Source: Lachnospiraceae bacterium
Lineage (GTDB): Bacteria > Bacillota > Clostridia > Lachnospirales > Lachnospiraceae
NCBI GenBank assembly: GCA_022766245.1
Contig: JALEPL010000003.1
Coordinates: 1-37,983, forward strand
Direction: 5' to 3'
DNA length: 37,983 bases
Of this stretch, positions 15,973-23,935 are shown one piece after another (the stretch's first letter is position 1; every line of letters starts with the position of its first letter). Made by a program: the position numbers and the translations under genes. The notes beneath the pieces were generated by a model. That model was not told the origin of the DNA, did not search any database, and saw nothing but the letters and a program-made list of their open reading frames with translations.

Positions 15973-18036
15973 TTATTTTTCACGCAGTGTCTCAAACTGT
16001 AGCACCACCTTAAACAAATCACCGTCAATATGAATCTCAAATTCTCCCTTCATCAGCTCCGTCAGGCTCTGTGCGATGGAAAGTCCCAGTCCGTTTCCCT
16101 CCGTATTCCGGGAACTGTCTCCCCGTACAAAACGCTCCGTTAGCTCCTCTCCGGAAAGTGTCAAAGGCAGGCGGGAGGTATTCCGGAAAATGATTTCCAC
16201 TTTTCCATCCTTATTTGTTAAATCCAGATAGACCCGAGTCATGGGCTGAGCATATTTTAAGATATTATTCAACAGATTATCAAAAACCCTCCAGAGATGT
16301 CGTCCATCAGCCAGTATCTCCACACTCTCCTCCGGCTTTCGCACAATGAGCTCCAGCTGTTTTTCCTTCAGCCGCTCCTCATACTCGCCTGCTGCCTGGG
16401 TCAGCATCACATCCACCTGACAGCGTTCCTCCTGCACGGAAATGGCGCCGGTGATGGCTTTGGATGCCTCCATCAAATCCTCGATGAGCTTTTTCAGCCG
16501 GGCAGACTGGCGGGCAAGCACCACCAGATATTCCCGGGACTTTTCATTTTCCGGCTGTTCCTGCTGCAGCAAATCCACATAATTGATGATGGAAGTCAGC
16601 GGTGTTTTTATGTCATGGGACACATTGGTGATAAGCTCCGTCTTAAAGTGCTCACTCTTCAACCGCTCTTCCAGTGCAGTCTGCATGCCGTCCCCGATGT
16701 GTTCCAATGTTCTGGCCAGCTTCCGATTATCCCAGCTCATGCCCCTGGTATTCACCCGATAATCCAGGTTTCCCTGCTCTATGGCCTCTGCCGCCTGCTG
16801 CAGCGTGTGCATCTGAACTCCCAGGCAGGCAACTACCACGATGCCCACCAGCTTGATCCCAAAACATACATAGAAAAGAAAATCATCACTAAGCATGTAT
16901 GACCACAGTGCCACTTCCAGAGCGGATACAGCCAGATACAGTGCTTCCATTCTCACTACTACGCTTAAATGCTGATGCAGTGCCTGCCACCCCTTGCCAA
17001 TCCAGGTCCAGAATTTCTTCCAGTATTTGCTGATCCAAGCATATACTTTTGGCCAGTGTGTAGAGAAGAATACCTTGATATCCGGCCAATGCTTTTTGGA
17101 AAAAGAACCAAAGCGTTTTCCCAGCCGGTAAATCAGACATTTTTTCCAGATTGTCTTTCTTTTCACATGCAGACAGAGATTTCTCAAGAAAAATAAAAGA
17201 AACACAAAACAAATGCTGCCAAGAATCCAACCACCCAGAATCCAGTATTCCACAGACCAAATCCCGGCATAGTCAAATGCCACTTCTAGCCATCCCACAA
17301 CGAAGACAACTCCCATAAGCAGAGCTGCCATTCCCAAAACATACACATCCGGCGGAATCCGCTCTCCCAAGCGGATCTTCGCCTCTTCCTCTATGTTTTT
17401 CCGGTAGGATTTTACCAGGAAGAATACCAAAAAAAGCAGTGTTAAAATCCAGCCTGCAACTGCAGCGATGGGACCTACCACATCCAGATTCATGCCGTAC
17501 ACCCAATTCAGATACAGATAGGATTGTGCCAGTTCATCATTCGCTTCTAAATCCAAGTCCTGGTAATAAGGAATCCGGCACACTACCCGATATCCGCTGT
17601 TACTGTCCTTCCAGGACATGGGATATTTTGTAAAGGCATCTTCTTCCATAAGATCAAATTCGAACTGATCCTGGTATTGTTCCTGTTCCAATCCGAATTC
17701 CAATGGTTCACTGGAAGCTGACTGGTACAACTTATCATTTTTATAAATCTCATAATGGATATTGCTCTCGGCCAGTTCTTTTTGATACATCCTGACCCAG
17801 GAGTCATCGACTCCATTTTCCCCGGAAGAACAATAAACCATATCCAGCAGATCGGTTGCCTGCTCCTGCGCAATATCGTAGGCCCTCCAATAGACAGCTC
17901 GATCTAAATTCAAGGCATATACATTTTTATAGTCCATATCCAGACAAAAAAGAGTCAGCCCCCAAGATATGCTGGCCAGAATGCAGCACATGATTCCTGC
18001 TAAGACTCCTTCTGCCTTTTTCCTGTTCCATTTCAT
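15973..18036 (-). CDS. sensor histidine kinase
   Basis: 687 residues. One N-terminal membrane segment (about 8-31), an extracytoplasmic region (about 35-180), then about three more membrane segments to 290, an unusual Trp/Lys-rich stretch (about 314-353), a further membrane pair (about 365-410), HAMP-like linker, and the kinase core. H474 in NVSHDIKTPL is the phosphorylated His; the N box is DNLLNNILKYA and the G2 box GNGLGLSIAQ. The G1 Asp appears as Asn (FRNTS), common in this clostridial group. The start at 18036 has GAGGTG seven bases upstream; a GTG at 18051 is the alternative. It pairs with the regulator at 18091 and ends at a strong terminator. Confidence 0.92.
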   Translation of the reverse strand: MKWNRKKAEGVLAGIMCCILASISWGLTLFCLDMDYKNVYALNLDRAVYWRAYDIAQEQATDLLDMVYCSSGENGVDDSWVRMYQKELAESNIHYEIYKNDKLYQSASSEPLEFGLEQEQYQDQFEFDLMEEDAFTKYPMSWKDSNSGYRVVCRIPYYQDLDLEANDELAQSYLYLNWVYGMNLDVVGPIAAVAGWILTLLFLVFFLVKSYRKNIEEEAKIRLGERIPPDVYVLGMAALLMGVVFVVGWLEVAFDYAGIWSVEYWILGGWILGSICFVFLLFFLRNLCLHVKRKTIWKKCLIYRLGKRFGSFSKKHWPDIKVFFSTHWPKVYAWISKYWKKFWTWIGKGWQALHQHLSVVVRMEALYLAVSALEVALWSYMLSDDFLFYVCFGIKLVGIVVVACLGVQMHTLQQAAEAIEQGNLDYRVNTRGMSWDNRKLARTLEHIGDGMQTALEERLKSEHFKTELITNVSHDIKTPLTSIINYVDLLQQEQPENEKSREYLVVLARQSARLKKLIEDLMEASKAITGAISVQEERCQVDVMLTQAAGEYEERLKEKQLELIVRKPEESVEILADGRHLWRVFDNLLNNILKYAQPMTRVYLDLTNKDGKVEIIFRNTSRLPLTLSGEELTERFVRGDSSRNTEGNGLGLSIAQSLTELMKGEFEIHIDGDLFKVVLQFETLREK

Positions 18037-18067
18037 GGCATCGCACCTCACTTTATTTTGATGATTT

Positions 18068-18094
18068 GTATCTGTTCAGTATCTTCACAGTTAC
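18068..18094. repeat. family A dispersed palindrome inside the two-component operon
   Basis: GTATCTGTTCAGTATCTTCACAGTTAC-type sequence, the inverse complement of the elements at 31955 and 33146. It fills the gap between the regulator and the kinase and overlaps the last codon of the regulator. Confidence 0.65.
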
Positions 18095-18789
18095 GATGAT
18101 TTACAATCTGAAATCTTGTAGCCCTGTCCCCAGACCACTTTCAAATAGCGTGGTTCGGACGGGTCATACTCCAGCTTTTCTCTGAGGTGTCTGATATGTA
18201 CTGCCACTGTGTTTTCTGAGCCGAACGGATCGTCCTCCCATACCGTCCGGTAAATTTCCTTGGGTGAATAAACTTTCCCGGGATTTGCCATAAAAAGCTT
18301 CAAAATATCATACTCCGTGGGGGTCAGCGGAACCGGATTCCCGTCCAATGTCACTTCCTTGGCAGAATCATCCATCTCAATGCCGCCGATGACATAGGTC
18401 TTCCCGGACTGTTTTCCCCCGCCCAGCTGCATATAGCGGCGGAGCTGGGACTTTACCCTGGCCTGGACTTCCACCGGGTTAAAGGGCTTGGTGATGTAAT
18501 CATCCGCTCCCACCAGAAGTCCTAAAATCTTATCGTTATCCTCGCTTTTCGCCGTGAGAAAAATCACCGGCACATTGCTGTTCTCCCGGATCTTACTCAT
18601 AGCCTGGATACCGTCCATCTCCGGCATCATAATATCCATCAGAATCAGATGTATCTCATTATGACGCATAATTTCAATGGCTTCCCGGCCGTTGTAGGCT
18701 TCATAGATCTGATATCCGTCGGAGGATAAGTAGATTTTTAGTGCGGACACAATGTCCTTCTCATCATCACAGATCATCACATTGTACAT
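18091..18789 (-). CDS. OmpR/VanR-family response regulator
   Basis: 232 residues: receiver domain 1-115 with D8/D9, phospho-acceptor D52 in LILMDIMMPEMDG, T79 and K101 (ITKPF), then a winged-helix DNA-binding domain (about 130-228) with LTPTEYDILKLF and VAVHIRHLREKLE. It is the partner of the kinase 55 bases downstream. AGGAGG precedes the ATG and a TTGGTT/TACAAT promoter lies just upstream. The target genes cannot be told from the window. Confidence 0.94.
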   Translation of the reverse strand: MYNVMICDDEKDIVSALKIYLSSDGYQIYEAYNGREAIEIMRHNEIHLILMDIMMPEMDGIQAMSKIRENSNVPVIFLTAKSEDNDKILGLLVGADDYITKPFNPVEVQARVKSQLRRYMQLGGGKQSGKTYVIGGIEMDDSAKEVTLDGNPVPLTPTEYDILKLFMANPGKVYSPKEIYRTVWEDDPFGSENTVAVHIRHLREKLEYDPSEPRYLKVVWGQGYKISDCKSS

Positions 18790-18813
18790 ATCATACCTCC
18801 TGTTTTCAAATCC

Positions 18814-18842
18814 ATTGTAGCGGGTCTGCCTTTAAGAACCAA
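18814..18842 (-). promoter_or_regulatory. promoter of the two-component operon
   Basis: On the minus strand TTGGTT (18837-18842) and TACAAT (18814-18819) are 17 bp apart, 24 bases before the regulator ATG. Confidence 0.65.
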
Positions 18843-18944
18843 TCGGATAAATGTTTAAGATTTCATTAAGTACCGACGTTCCTCTACGGTCTGCAAGGAA
18901 ATAGCAAATTCATGCTCGATAAATACTTGAAAGAATATAAATCA

Positions 18945-20330
18945 TCACCCCTGTATTCTTAGTCCCTTGGGATAGTGATTCTTCAGTACACCACCTGCCA
19001 GCTTGCCCCAGCCGAGGCTGTAGCCGTCTACGGTGATGAGGTGCCAACCTTTTTTTCCGTCGGTATTCAAGGTCTGACCTTTCAGATAAGCGGATGCCTC
19101 GTAGCTGGCGGCAGGTAAATTGGTGACATTTTTGGCCTGCTCTGGTTTTAGGGCTAATGCCAGAGCGTGGGAGGGCTCAAACCGGTTCTTTTTTACCGTG
19201 CCCAGATGAAGTCCGGGGCGAAGCACCTTCAATCCCTTGAGAGAAAAGGTGTCCTCTGGTGCCAGATATAACTGCTCACCAAATCGAACAAAGATGCCCT
19301 GCTCATGAATATTTTTCTGTAAAAATTCCTGCTCAAACTCCAGATATTCCTTGCATTCTTTTTCAGAAATTCCCTTTTCCAAACCGCCGGACACAGATCC
19401 CTCGCAAACGGAAGGATCTGCGGAGCCTTTTTTCAGCACCGCCAGATAATGCCCCTCTCCGTGAATCTTGTGGGGAAACAGCCGAATCGTGCGTTCCATA
19501 TTTTCTGCCGGGTCATCCGTCCATTCTGCCCTGCCGGAGCTCATGCCCTCTGTCATAGAAACAGGCACAATCTCATATCCCGGGTGCCGGTGAATAAATC
19601 GGCTGATGCTGCCCTCGTCCTCCTCCGGTGCAAAGGTACAGGTAGAATACACCATCCTGCCTCCGGGCTTTAACATCTCATGGGCAGCCTCTAAAATCTC
19701 ATCCTGTCGGTCGGCACAGATTGCCACATTTTCCGGGCTCCATTCCTCACAGGCCTGCTCGTTTTTGCGGAACATTCCCTCCCCGGAACAGGGCGCATCC
19801 ACCATAATCCGATCAAAATATCCATGAAACTTCTCTGCCAGATGCGTCGGAGACTCGTTGGTAACAATCGCATTTCTGATGCCCATTCTCTCCACATTCT
19901 CTGACAATATCTTTGCCCTTGCCGGATGAATCTCATTGCATACCAGAAGTCCCTGTCCCTGCATGGCTCCAGCAATCTGGGTACTTTTCCCTCCGGGAGC
20001 CGCACACAGATCCAAAATGCGTTCTGCCGGCTGTGCGTCCAGATAATGAGCCGGTGCCATGGCGGAAGGCTCCTGAATGTAATACACCCCTGCCGCATGG
20101 TAGGGGTGTTTGCCCGGCTGCAGATTGCTCTGATAATAATAGCCTTCCTTTGCCCAGGGAACCGCACTTAATTCCCAGCCGGTTTTTTCTTTCAGTTCCT
20201 GACTGCTCCCTTTCAACGGATTCACCCGCAGGCCCTGATATTTTTCTGTATCATAACTGGCTAGATAAGAAGAAAACTCCTCCTCCCCCAGCATTTTTTC
20301 CATTCGATGTAAAAATTCTATCGGAAGCAT
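18945..20330 (-). CDS. RsmF/NOL1-NOP2 family rRNA (cytosine-C5) methyltransferase
   Basis: 461 residues. An N-terminal RNA-binding part (1-100) is followed by a Rossmann domain with [10 protein letters not shown] (107-116), the catalytic motif [10 protein letters not shown] (C181) and STCTF (C231), and a C-terminal RsmF-type ferredoxin/PUA-like region ending [19 protein letters not shown]. It is expected to methylate C5 of a cytosine in 16S rRNA. The start at 20330 has GGAGG ten bases upstream and overlaps the end of the upstream methyltransferase by 13 bases, pointing to translational coupling. A longer upstream frame has no support. Confidence 0.92.
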   Translation of the reverse strand: MLPIEFLHRMEKMLGEEEFSSYLASYDTEKYQGLRVNPLKGSSQELKEKTGWELSAVPWAKEGYYYQSNLQPGKHPYHAAGVYYIQEPSAMAPAHYLDAQPAERILDLCAAPGGKSTQIAGAMQGQGLLVCNEIHPARAKILSENVERMGIRNAIVTNESPTHLAEKFHGYFDRIMVDAPCSGEGMFRKNEQACEEWSPENVAICADRQDEILEAAHEMLKPGGRMVYSTCTFAPEEDEGSISRFIHRHPGYEIVPVSMTEGMSSGRAEWTDDPAENMERTIRLFPHKIHGEGHYLAVLKKGSADPSVCEGSVSGGLEKGISEKECKEYLEFEQEFLQKNIHEQGIFVRFGEQLYLAPEDTFSLKGLKVLRPGLHLGTVKKNRFEPSHALALALKPEQAKNVTNLPAASYEASAYLKGQTLNTDGKKGWHLITVDGYSLGWGKLAGGVLKNHYPKGLRIQG

Positions 20331-21485
20331 GATAATCGATCCTCCACATCCAAAAGTCCGTACAACATGGGTTTCAAATGATATTCCTTCATCATATTCT
20401 CCACCTCTCGTAGCATTTTCTGTCCATGAGCTTTGCTGCATTGATTCTGTCGTTTCGCCCGAATCAGAATATTCTTCGGTGTGTGGGACAGGTCCACAAA
20501 CTCTAAAAGCTGGGTTTTGTAGCCACAGCACTCCAAAAGATTCGCCCGAATGGCATCTGTGGTGAGGGCTGCAAACCGCTCCTTAATAATTCCGTACCGG
20601 GTCATCAGGGAAAGATGCTCCGCCTCCATCTGCCCGTTCAGTTCATGCTGACAGCAGGGCACAGAAAATATCATATCTGCGTTCCACTGGATGGCGTGAA
20701 ATAAAGCGAAATCCGTGGCTGTATCGCAGGCATGCAGCGTCACCACCATGTCCACATCAAAGGGTGTCTGATAGCCGCTGATATCGCCCACCTGAAAAGA
20801 CAATCCCGTATAGCCGTATTTTTCCGCCGCCTGATTACACTTTTCGATTACATCGGCTTTTAAATCCAGCCCGATCATCTGCACCTTCAAATGACGAATC
20901 TGCGTAAAATAATAGTACATGATAAAGGTCAGATAGGATTTTCCGCAGCCAAAATCGATGACGTGAAGCTCCTCCTTAGACCGCTCCGCCATGGCATCAT
21001 CGATAATCTCGATGAACCGGTTGATCTGACGAAATTTGTCATACATGGAGCGTACCACCTTCCCCTCGGATGTGAAAATTCCCATATCCACCAGAGGCGG
21101 AATGATCTCTCCCTCCTGCAGGATGTACTTTTTTCTTGCGATTGTGGCTTCCCACTCCGCCGCTGGCCTGTGCATTGCGCTTTTTCTTATAGGCCGGCAC
21201 ACCCTTCTTGGAAATCATCAGCATGTGCTCGTAGCCTTCCTCAAAGCCGTTGAGCTGACGATAATCCACAGACATCTGCTGCAAAAGATACTGTACCAGG
21301 ACATCCTTGTCCACATTTTGATGAAATACCTGTTTTTCGGTGTACTGCTCAATCTGGTAATAGCCTTCCTTTTTCACCACCACAATCTTGCGATAGGGCA
21401 CCGTTTTCCGGGATGGCTTGCTGATGATCATACGGCTGCAGGCCTCTGTTATCGGTGGTATGATCTGCTCAAGTGATTGTTCCAT
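20318..21485 (-). pseudogene. SAM-dependent methyltransferase split by a one-base frameshift
   Basis: The N-terminal part (21485 down) starts MEQSLEQIIPPITEACSRM and reads to HNRKKK; continuing one frame over gives [16 protein letters not shown] and then a class I methyltransferase with [33 protein letters not shown] and [10 protein letters not shown]. The break falls in a run of six A on the coding strand (21129-21134); five would restore a protein of about 388 residues. The methyltransferase half remains perfect, so this is a very recent mutation, an assembly error or, less likely, slippage. The substrate is unknown; the linked gene encodes an rRNA methyltransferase. Confidence 0.75.
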
Positions 21486-21511
21486 ATCTGCTCCTTTTTA
21501 TGGGATAAATA

Positions 21512-22021
21512 CTACTGAATCCCCAGCTTTGTAATAATCTCCTCACAGATTTCCCGCACATTTTTTCCATCGGTGGAGACCACAAGATCTGCCACTTCCT
21601 CATAGCGTGGTCTGCGCTTTTCCATGAGCCCGCGAATATAATCCACATTCATGTTTCCGTTTAGCAATGGACGGTCCTTGCTGTTTTTCACCCGGCCGTA
21701 AATGGTTTCCGGTGTGGCTGTCAGAAGCACAATATTGCCGTGATCCTTCATATCCGCTGCATTCTCCTCCCGAAGCACTGCACCGCCGCCACAGGAAACA
21801 ATCAAGTCTTCCTTCTGCCCTAAATCCTTTACCAGCTGTGTCTCAATATCCCGGAATCCGTTCTCTCCATACTGATCAAAAATCTCAGAAATGGCCATTC
21901 CCTGCTGCTCCACAATGAGCTGATCCATTTCTGCGCATTCCTTGTTCAACATTTTTTTCAGGGTTTCGCACACGGTGCTCTTGCCTACACCCATAAAGCC
22001 GATTAGATAAATATTTTTCAT
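21512..22021 (-). CDS. aroK: shikimate kinase
   Basis: 169 residues, family length. Walker A GFMGVGKST (8-16), the shikimate-binding EMDQ and FRDIE motifs, GGGAV, and the lid KDRPLL are present. It phosphorylates shikimate at C3 with ATP. AAGGAG precedes the ATG. It lies between aroD (68 bases upstream) and the split methyltransferase, in an aroE-aroD-aroK series that covers three of the seven shikimate steps. Confidence 0.95.
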   Translation of the reverse strand: MKNIYLIGFMGVGKSTVCETLKKMLNKECAEMDQLIVEQQGMAISEIFDQYGENGFRDIETQLVKDLGQKEDLIVSCGGGAVLREENAADMKDHGNIVLLTATPETIYGRVKNSKDRPLLNGNMNVDYIRGLMEKRRPRYEEVADLVVSTDGKNVREICEEIITKLGIQ

Positions 22022-22089
22022 GCGCTATCTCCTTATCGTAACATCCATTCGCCAATAAAAACTCAAAAAATTACCCGATTTCCACATTC

Positions 22090-22854
22090 TTACAGTGCAC
22101 TATGGATGGCCTCCAGCACCTGCTTAAGCCGGGCTGCCTCCATCTGTCCCGGTGCACTGACTTTTCCGGCTGCTCCAAAGGTAATGGCAGAGCCAAAGCA
22201 TTCTCCGCAGAGTCTGCTGATGAGCCCCGTGCTGCCCATAGACATGGTGACAATGGGAACACGGGCATGCTCCCGATTCATGCGCTCCGTGGCTGACAAC
22301 AGTGTCAATACATCCTGTCTACTCTGGGGCATCACCGCAATTTTCGCAATGTCTGCCTGCATTTCCTGCATCTTGCATAACCGGCGAATCAATTCCTGCA
22401 TTTCCGGTGTCTTTTGAAAATCATGATTGGATGCAATGACGTTGCATCCACTTTCATGAACCCTTTCGATGATACGATTGACCACTTCATCTCCGGTAAA
22501 AATCTCCACATCGATAAGGTCTGCCTCGCCGCCTGCTGCCAATTCGGTCAAAAGCTGCTCATAATATTCCAGAGAAATACTGCGCTTCCCGCCTTCTTTC
22601 TCACTTCGGAAGGTAACGAGAATGGGCTTTTCTCCCAGAATTTCCCGCAGCCCGCGAAGGGTATCCAGCACCATATCCGAATCTTCCACCTCATCGTACC
22701 AGTCTATCCGCCATTCCACGATATCGAAGGGAATCTGAGACAATTTTTTTGCCGCTGCCGATATATCTTCTCTGGTATGTTCCACAATGGGGACGCAGAT
22801 CTTGGGCTTTCCAGCTCCGATCTCTACACCCCGAACCGTCACTGTATGTATCAT
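22090..22854 (-). CDS. aroD: type I 3-dehydroquinate dehydratase
   Basis: 254-residue TIM-barrel. The Schiff-base lysine K171 lies in IAKIAVMP, the general base H144 in SNHDF, and VEWRIDW and VTFRS supply substrate arginines; the C-terminal FGSAITFGAAGKVSAPGQ closes the site. It dehydrates 3-dehydroquinate to 3-dehydroshikimate. The ATG at 22854 has GAGG five bases upstream; a GTG two codons earlier overlaps that RBS and is not favoured. Confidence 0.95.
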   Translation of the reverse strand: MIHTVTVRGVEIGAGKPKICVPIVEHTREDISAAAKKLSQIPFDIVEWRIDWYDEVEDSDMVLDTLRGLREILGEKPILVTFRSEKEGGKRSISLEYYEQLLTELAAGGEADLIDVEIFTGDEVVNRIIERVHESGCNVIASNHDFQKTPEMQELIRRLCKMQEMQADIAKIAVMPQSRQDVLTLLSATERMNREHARVPIVTMSMGSTGLISRLCGECFGSAITFGAAGKVSAPGQMEAARLKQVLEAIHSAL

Positions 22855-22926
22855 AGTCACCTCGTATATTTCATAAGCATGAACTTAGAGCAATATGCAA
22901 ATTCATTCTAAAAAACAACATCTGTC

Positions 22927-23793
22927 TTAGAAGAACAATTCCTTCACTTCCTCCACCGGCATGTCACATCCAGTGTAGAGCTTAAAAGCGGACACGCCCT
23001 GCCACAGCAGCATACCCTTTCCGTTGATGCAGGTACAGCCTGCTTCCTTTGCCTCCCTAAGGAGCTTTGTCTCCTCCGGATTGTACACCGCATCTGCCAC
23101 TACCAGTCCGGGACGGAATGCAGACACATCCTTTACCACGCTTTCGTTCTCCATGGGCTTCATGCCTACGATGGTGGCATTGGCAAAGATATCGGAGGAT
23201 ACAATCTCCTCAGTCATTTTGGCAGTATCCGCAATATCATAAACATTTACCACAATGCCCGGCACCTCTGCACGAATCTTCTCTGCTGTCTCTAAGGTGC
23301 GCTCAAAGAATTTATCTTTAATATTAAAAATCGTAATCTCTCTGGCACCATCCAAGGCACACTGTACCTGAATCGCGGTGGCTGCTCCGCCGCCACCTGC
23401 TACGGTAATCTTCTTTCCCTGGATATCAATGCCGTGATCCTTCAGATTATTCACAAATCCCTCACCGTCAGTGATGTATCCGTTGAGCTTTCCCTCATCA
23501 TTTACAATGGTGTTCACCGCTCCGATGATGCGGGCTGCCGGCGACAACTCATCCATATACTTAGCTGCCTCCGTCTTACATGGCATGGTCACATTCATGC
23601 CTCGCATTTTAAAAAGCTTCATGGCCTCCAAAGCTTCCTTTACCTGGTTCTCCTGAATGTCAAATGCCACATAGGCATAGTCTAATCCCAGCTTTTCAAA
23701 GCTGTAATTGTACATAGCCGGAGAACCGGAATGTCCTACCGGAGAGCCGATGAGTGCCAATAATCCTGTGTGTCCTGAAATTCTTTTTTCCAT
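22927..23793 (-). CDS. aroE: shikimate dehydrogenase
   Basis: 288 residues. The substrate pocket has IGSPVGHSGSP, NVTMPCK (K73, catalytic), GAVNT (N94) and TDGEGF (D109, catalytic); the nucleotide loop is VAGGGGAATA. It reduces 3-dehydroshikimate to shikimate. GAGGT lies seven bases before the ATG at 23793; a longer in-frame extension to 23883 would be translated repeat DNA and is rejected. The presence of Gly for the usual Leu in HSxSP recalls YdiB-like paralogs, but linkage with aroD and aroK supports biosynthesis. Confidence 0.94.
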   Translation of the reverse strand: MEKRISGHTGLLALIGSPVGHSGSPAMYNYSFEKLGLDYAYVAFDIQENQVKEALEAMKLFKMRGMNVTMPCKTEAAKYMDELSPAARIIGAVNTIVNDEGKLNGYITDGEGFVNNLKDHGIDIQGKKITVAGGGGAATAIQVQCALDGAREITIFNIKDKFFERTLETAEKIRAEVPGIVVNVYDIADTAKMTEEIVSSDIFANATIVGMKPMENESVVKDVSAFRPGLVVADAVYNPEETKLLREAKEAGCTCINGKGMLLWQGVSAFKLYTGCDMPVEEVKELFF

Positions 23794-23815
23794 TTTTTTA
23801 CCTCGTTTATCTTTT

Positions 23816-23875
23816 GGCATAGGGACACGCCCCCAAAGGTCACTTGGCGCTGCTTTGGGGACAGTACCTGATGCC
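23816..23875. repeat. REP-like palindrome, family C copy 3
   Basis: About 60 bp with arms GGCATAGGGACACGCCCCC and, on the other side, CTTTGGGG-ACAGTACCTGATGCC; ends GGCAT/ATGCC and CCCCAAAG/CTTTGGGG pair. It is followed by TTTTCATAT as in copy 1 and separates aroE from the GTPase gene. Confidence 0.65.
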
Positions 23876-23935
23876 GTTTTCATATTAGATGCTACGTATA
23901 ATCAACGACATTCTACCACATATTTTACCGGAGTG

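Noticed and set aside
23794-23883. N-terminal extension of aroE
   Set aside because: It is translated REP-like repeat; the ATG at 23793 has a good RBS and fits family length.
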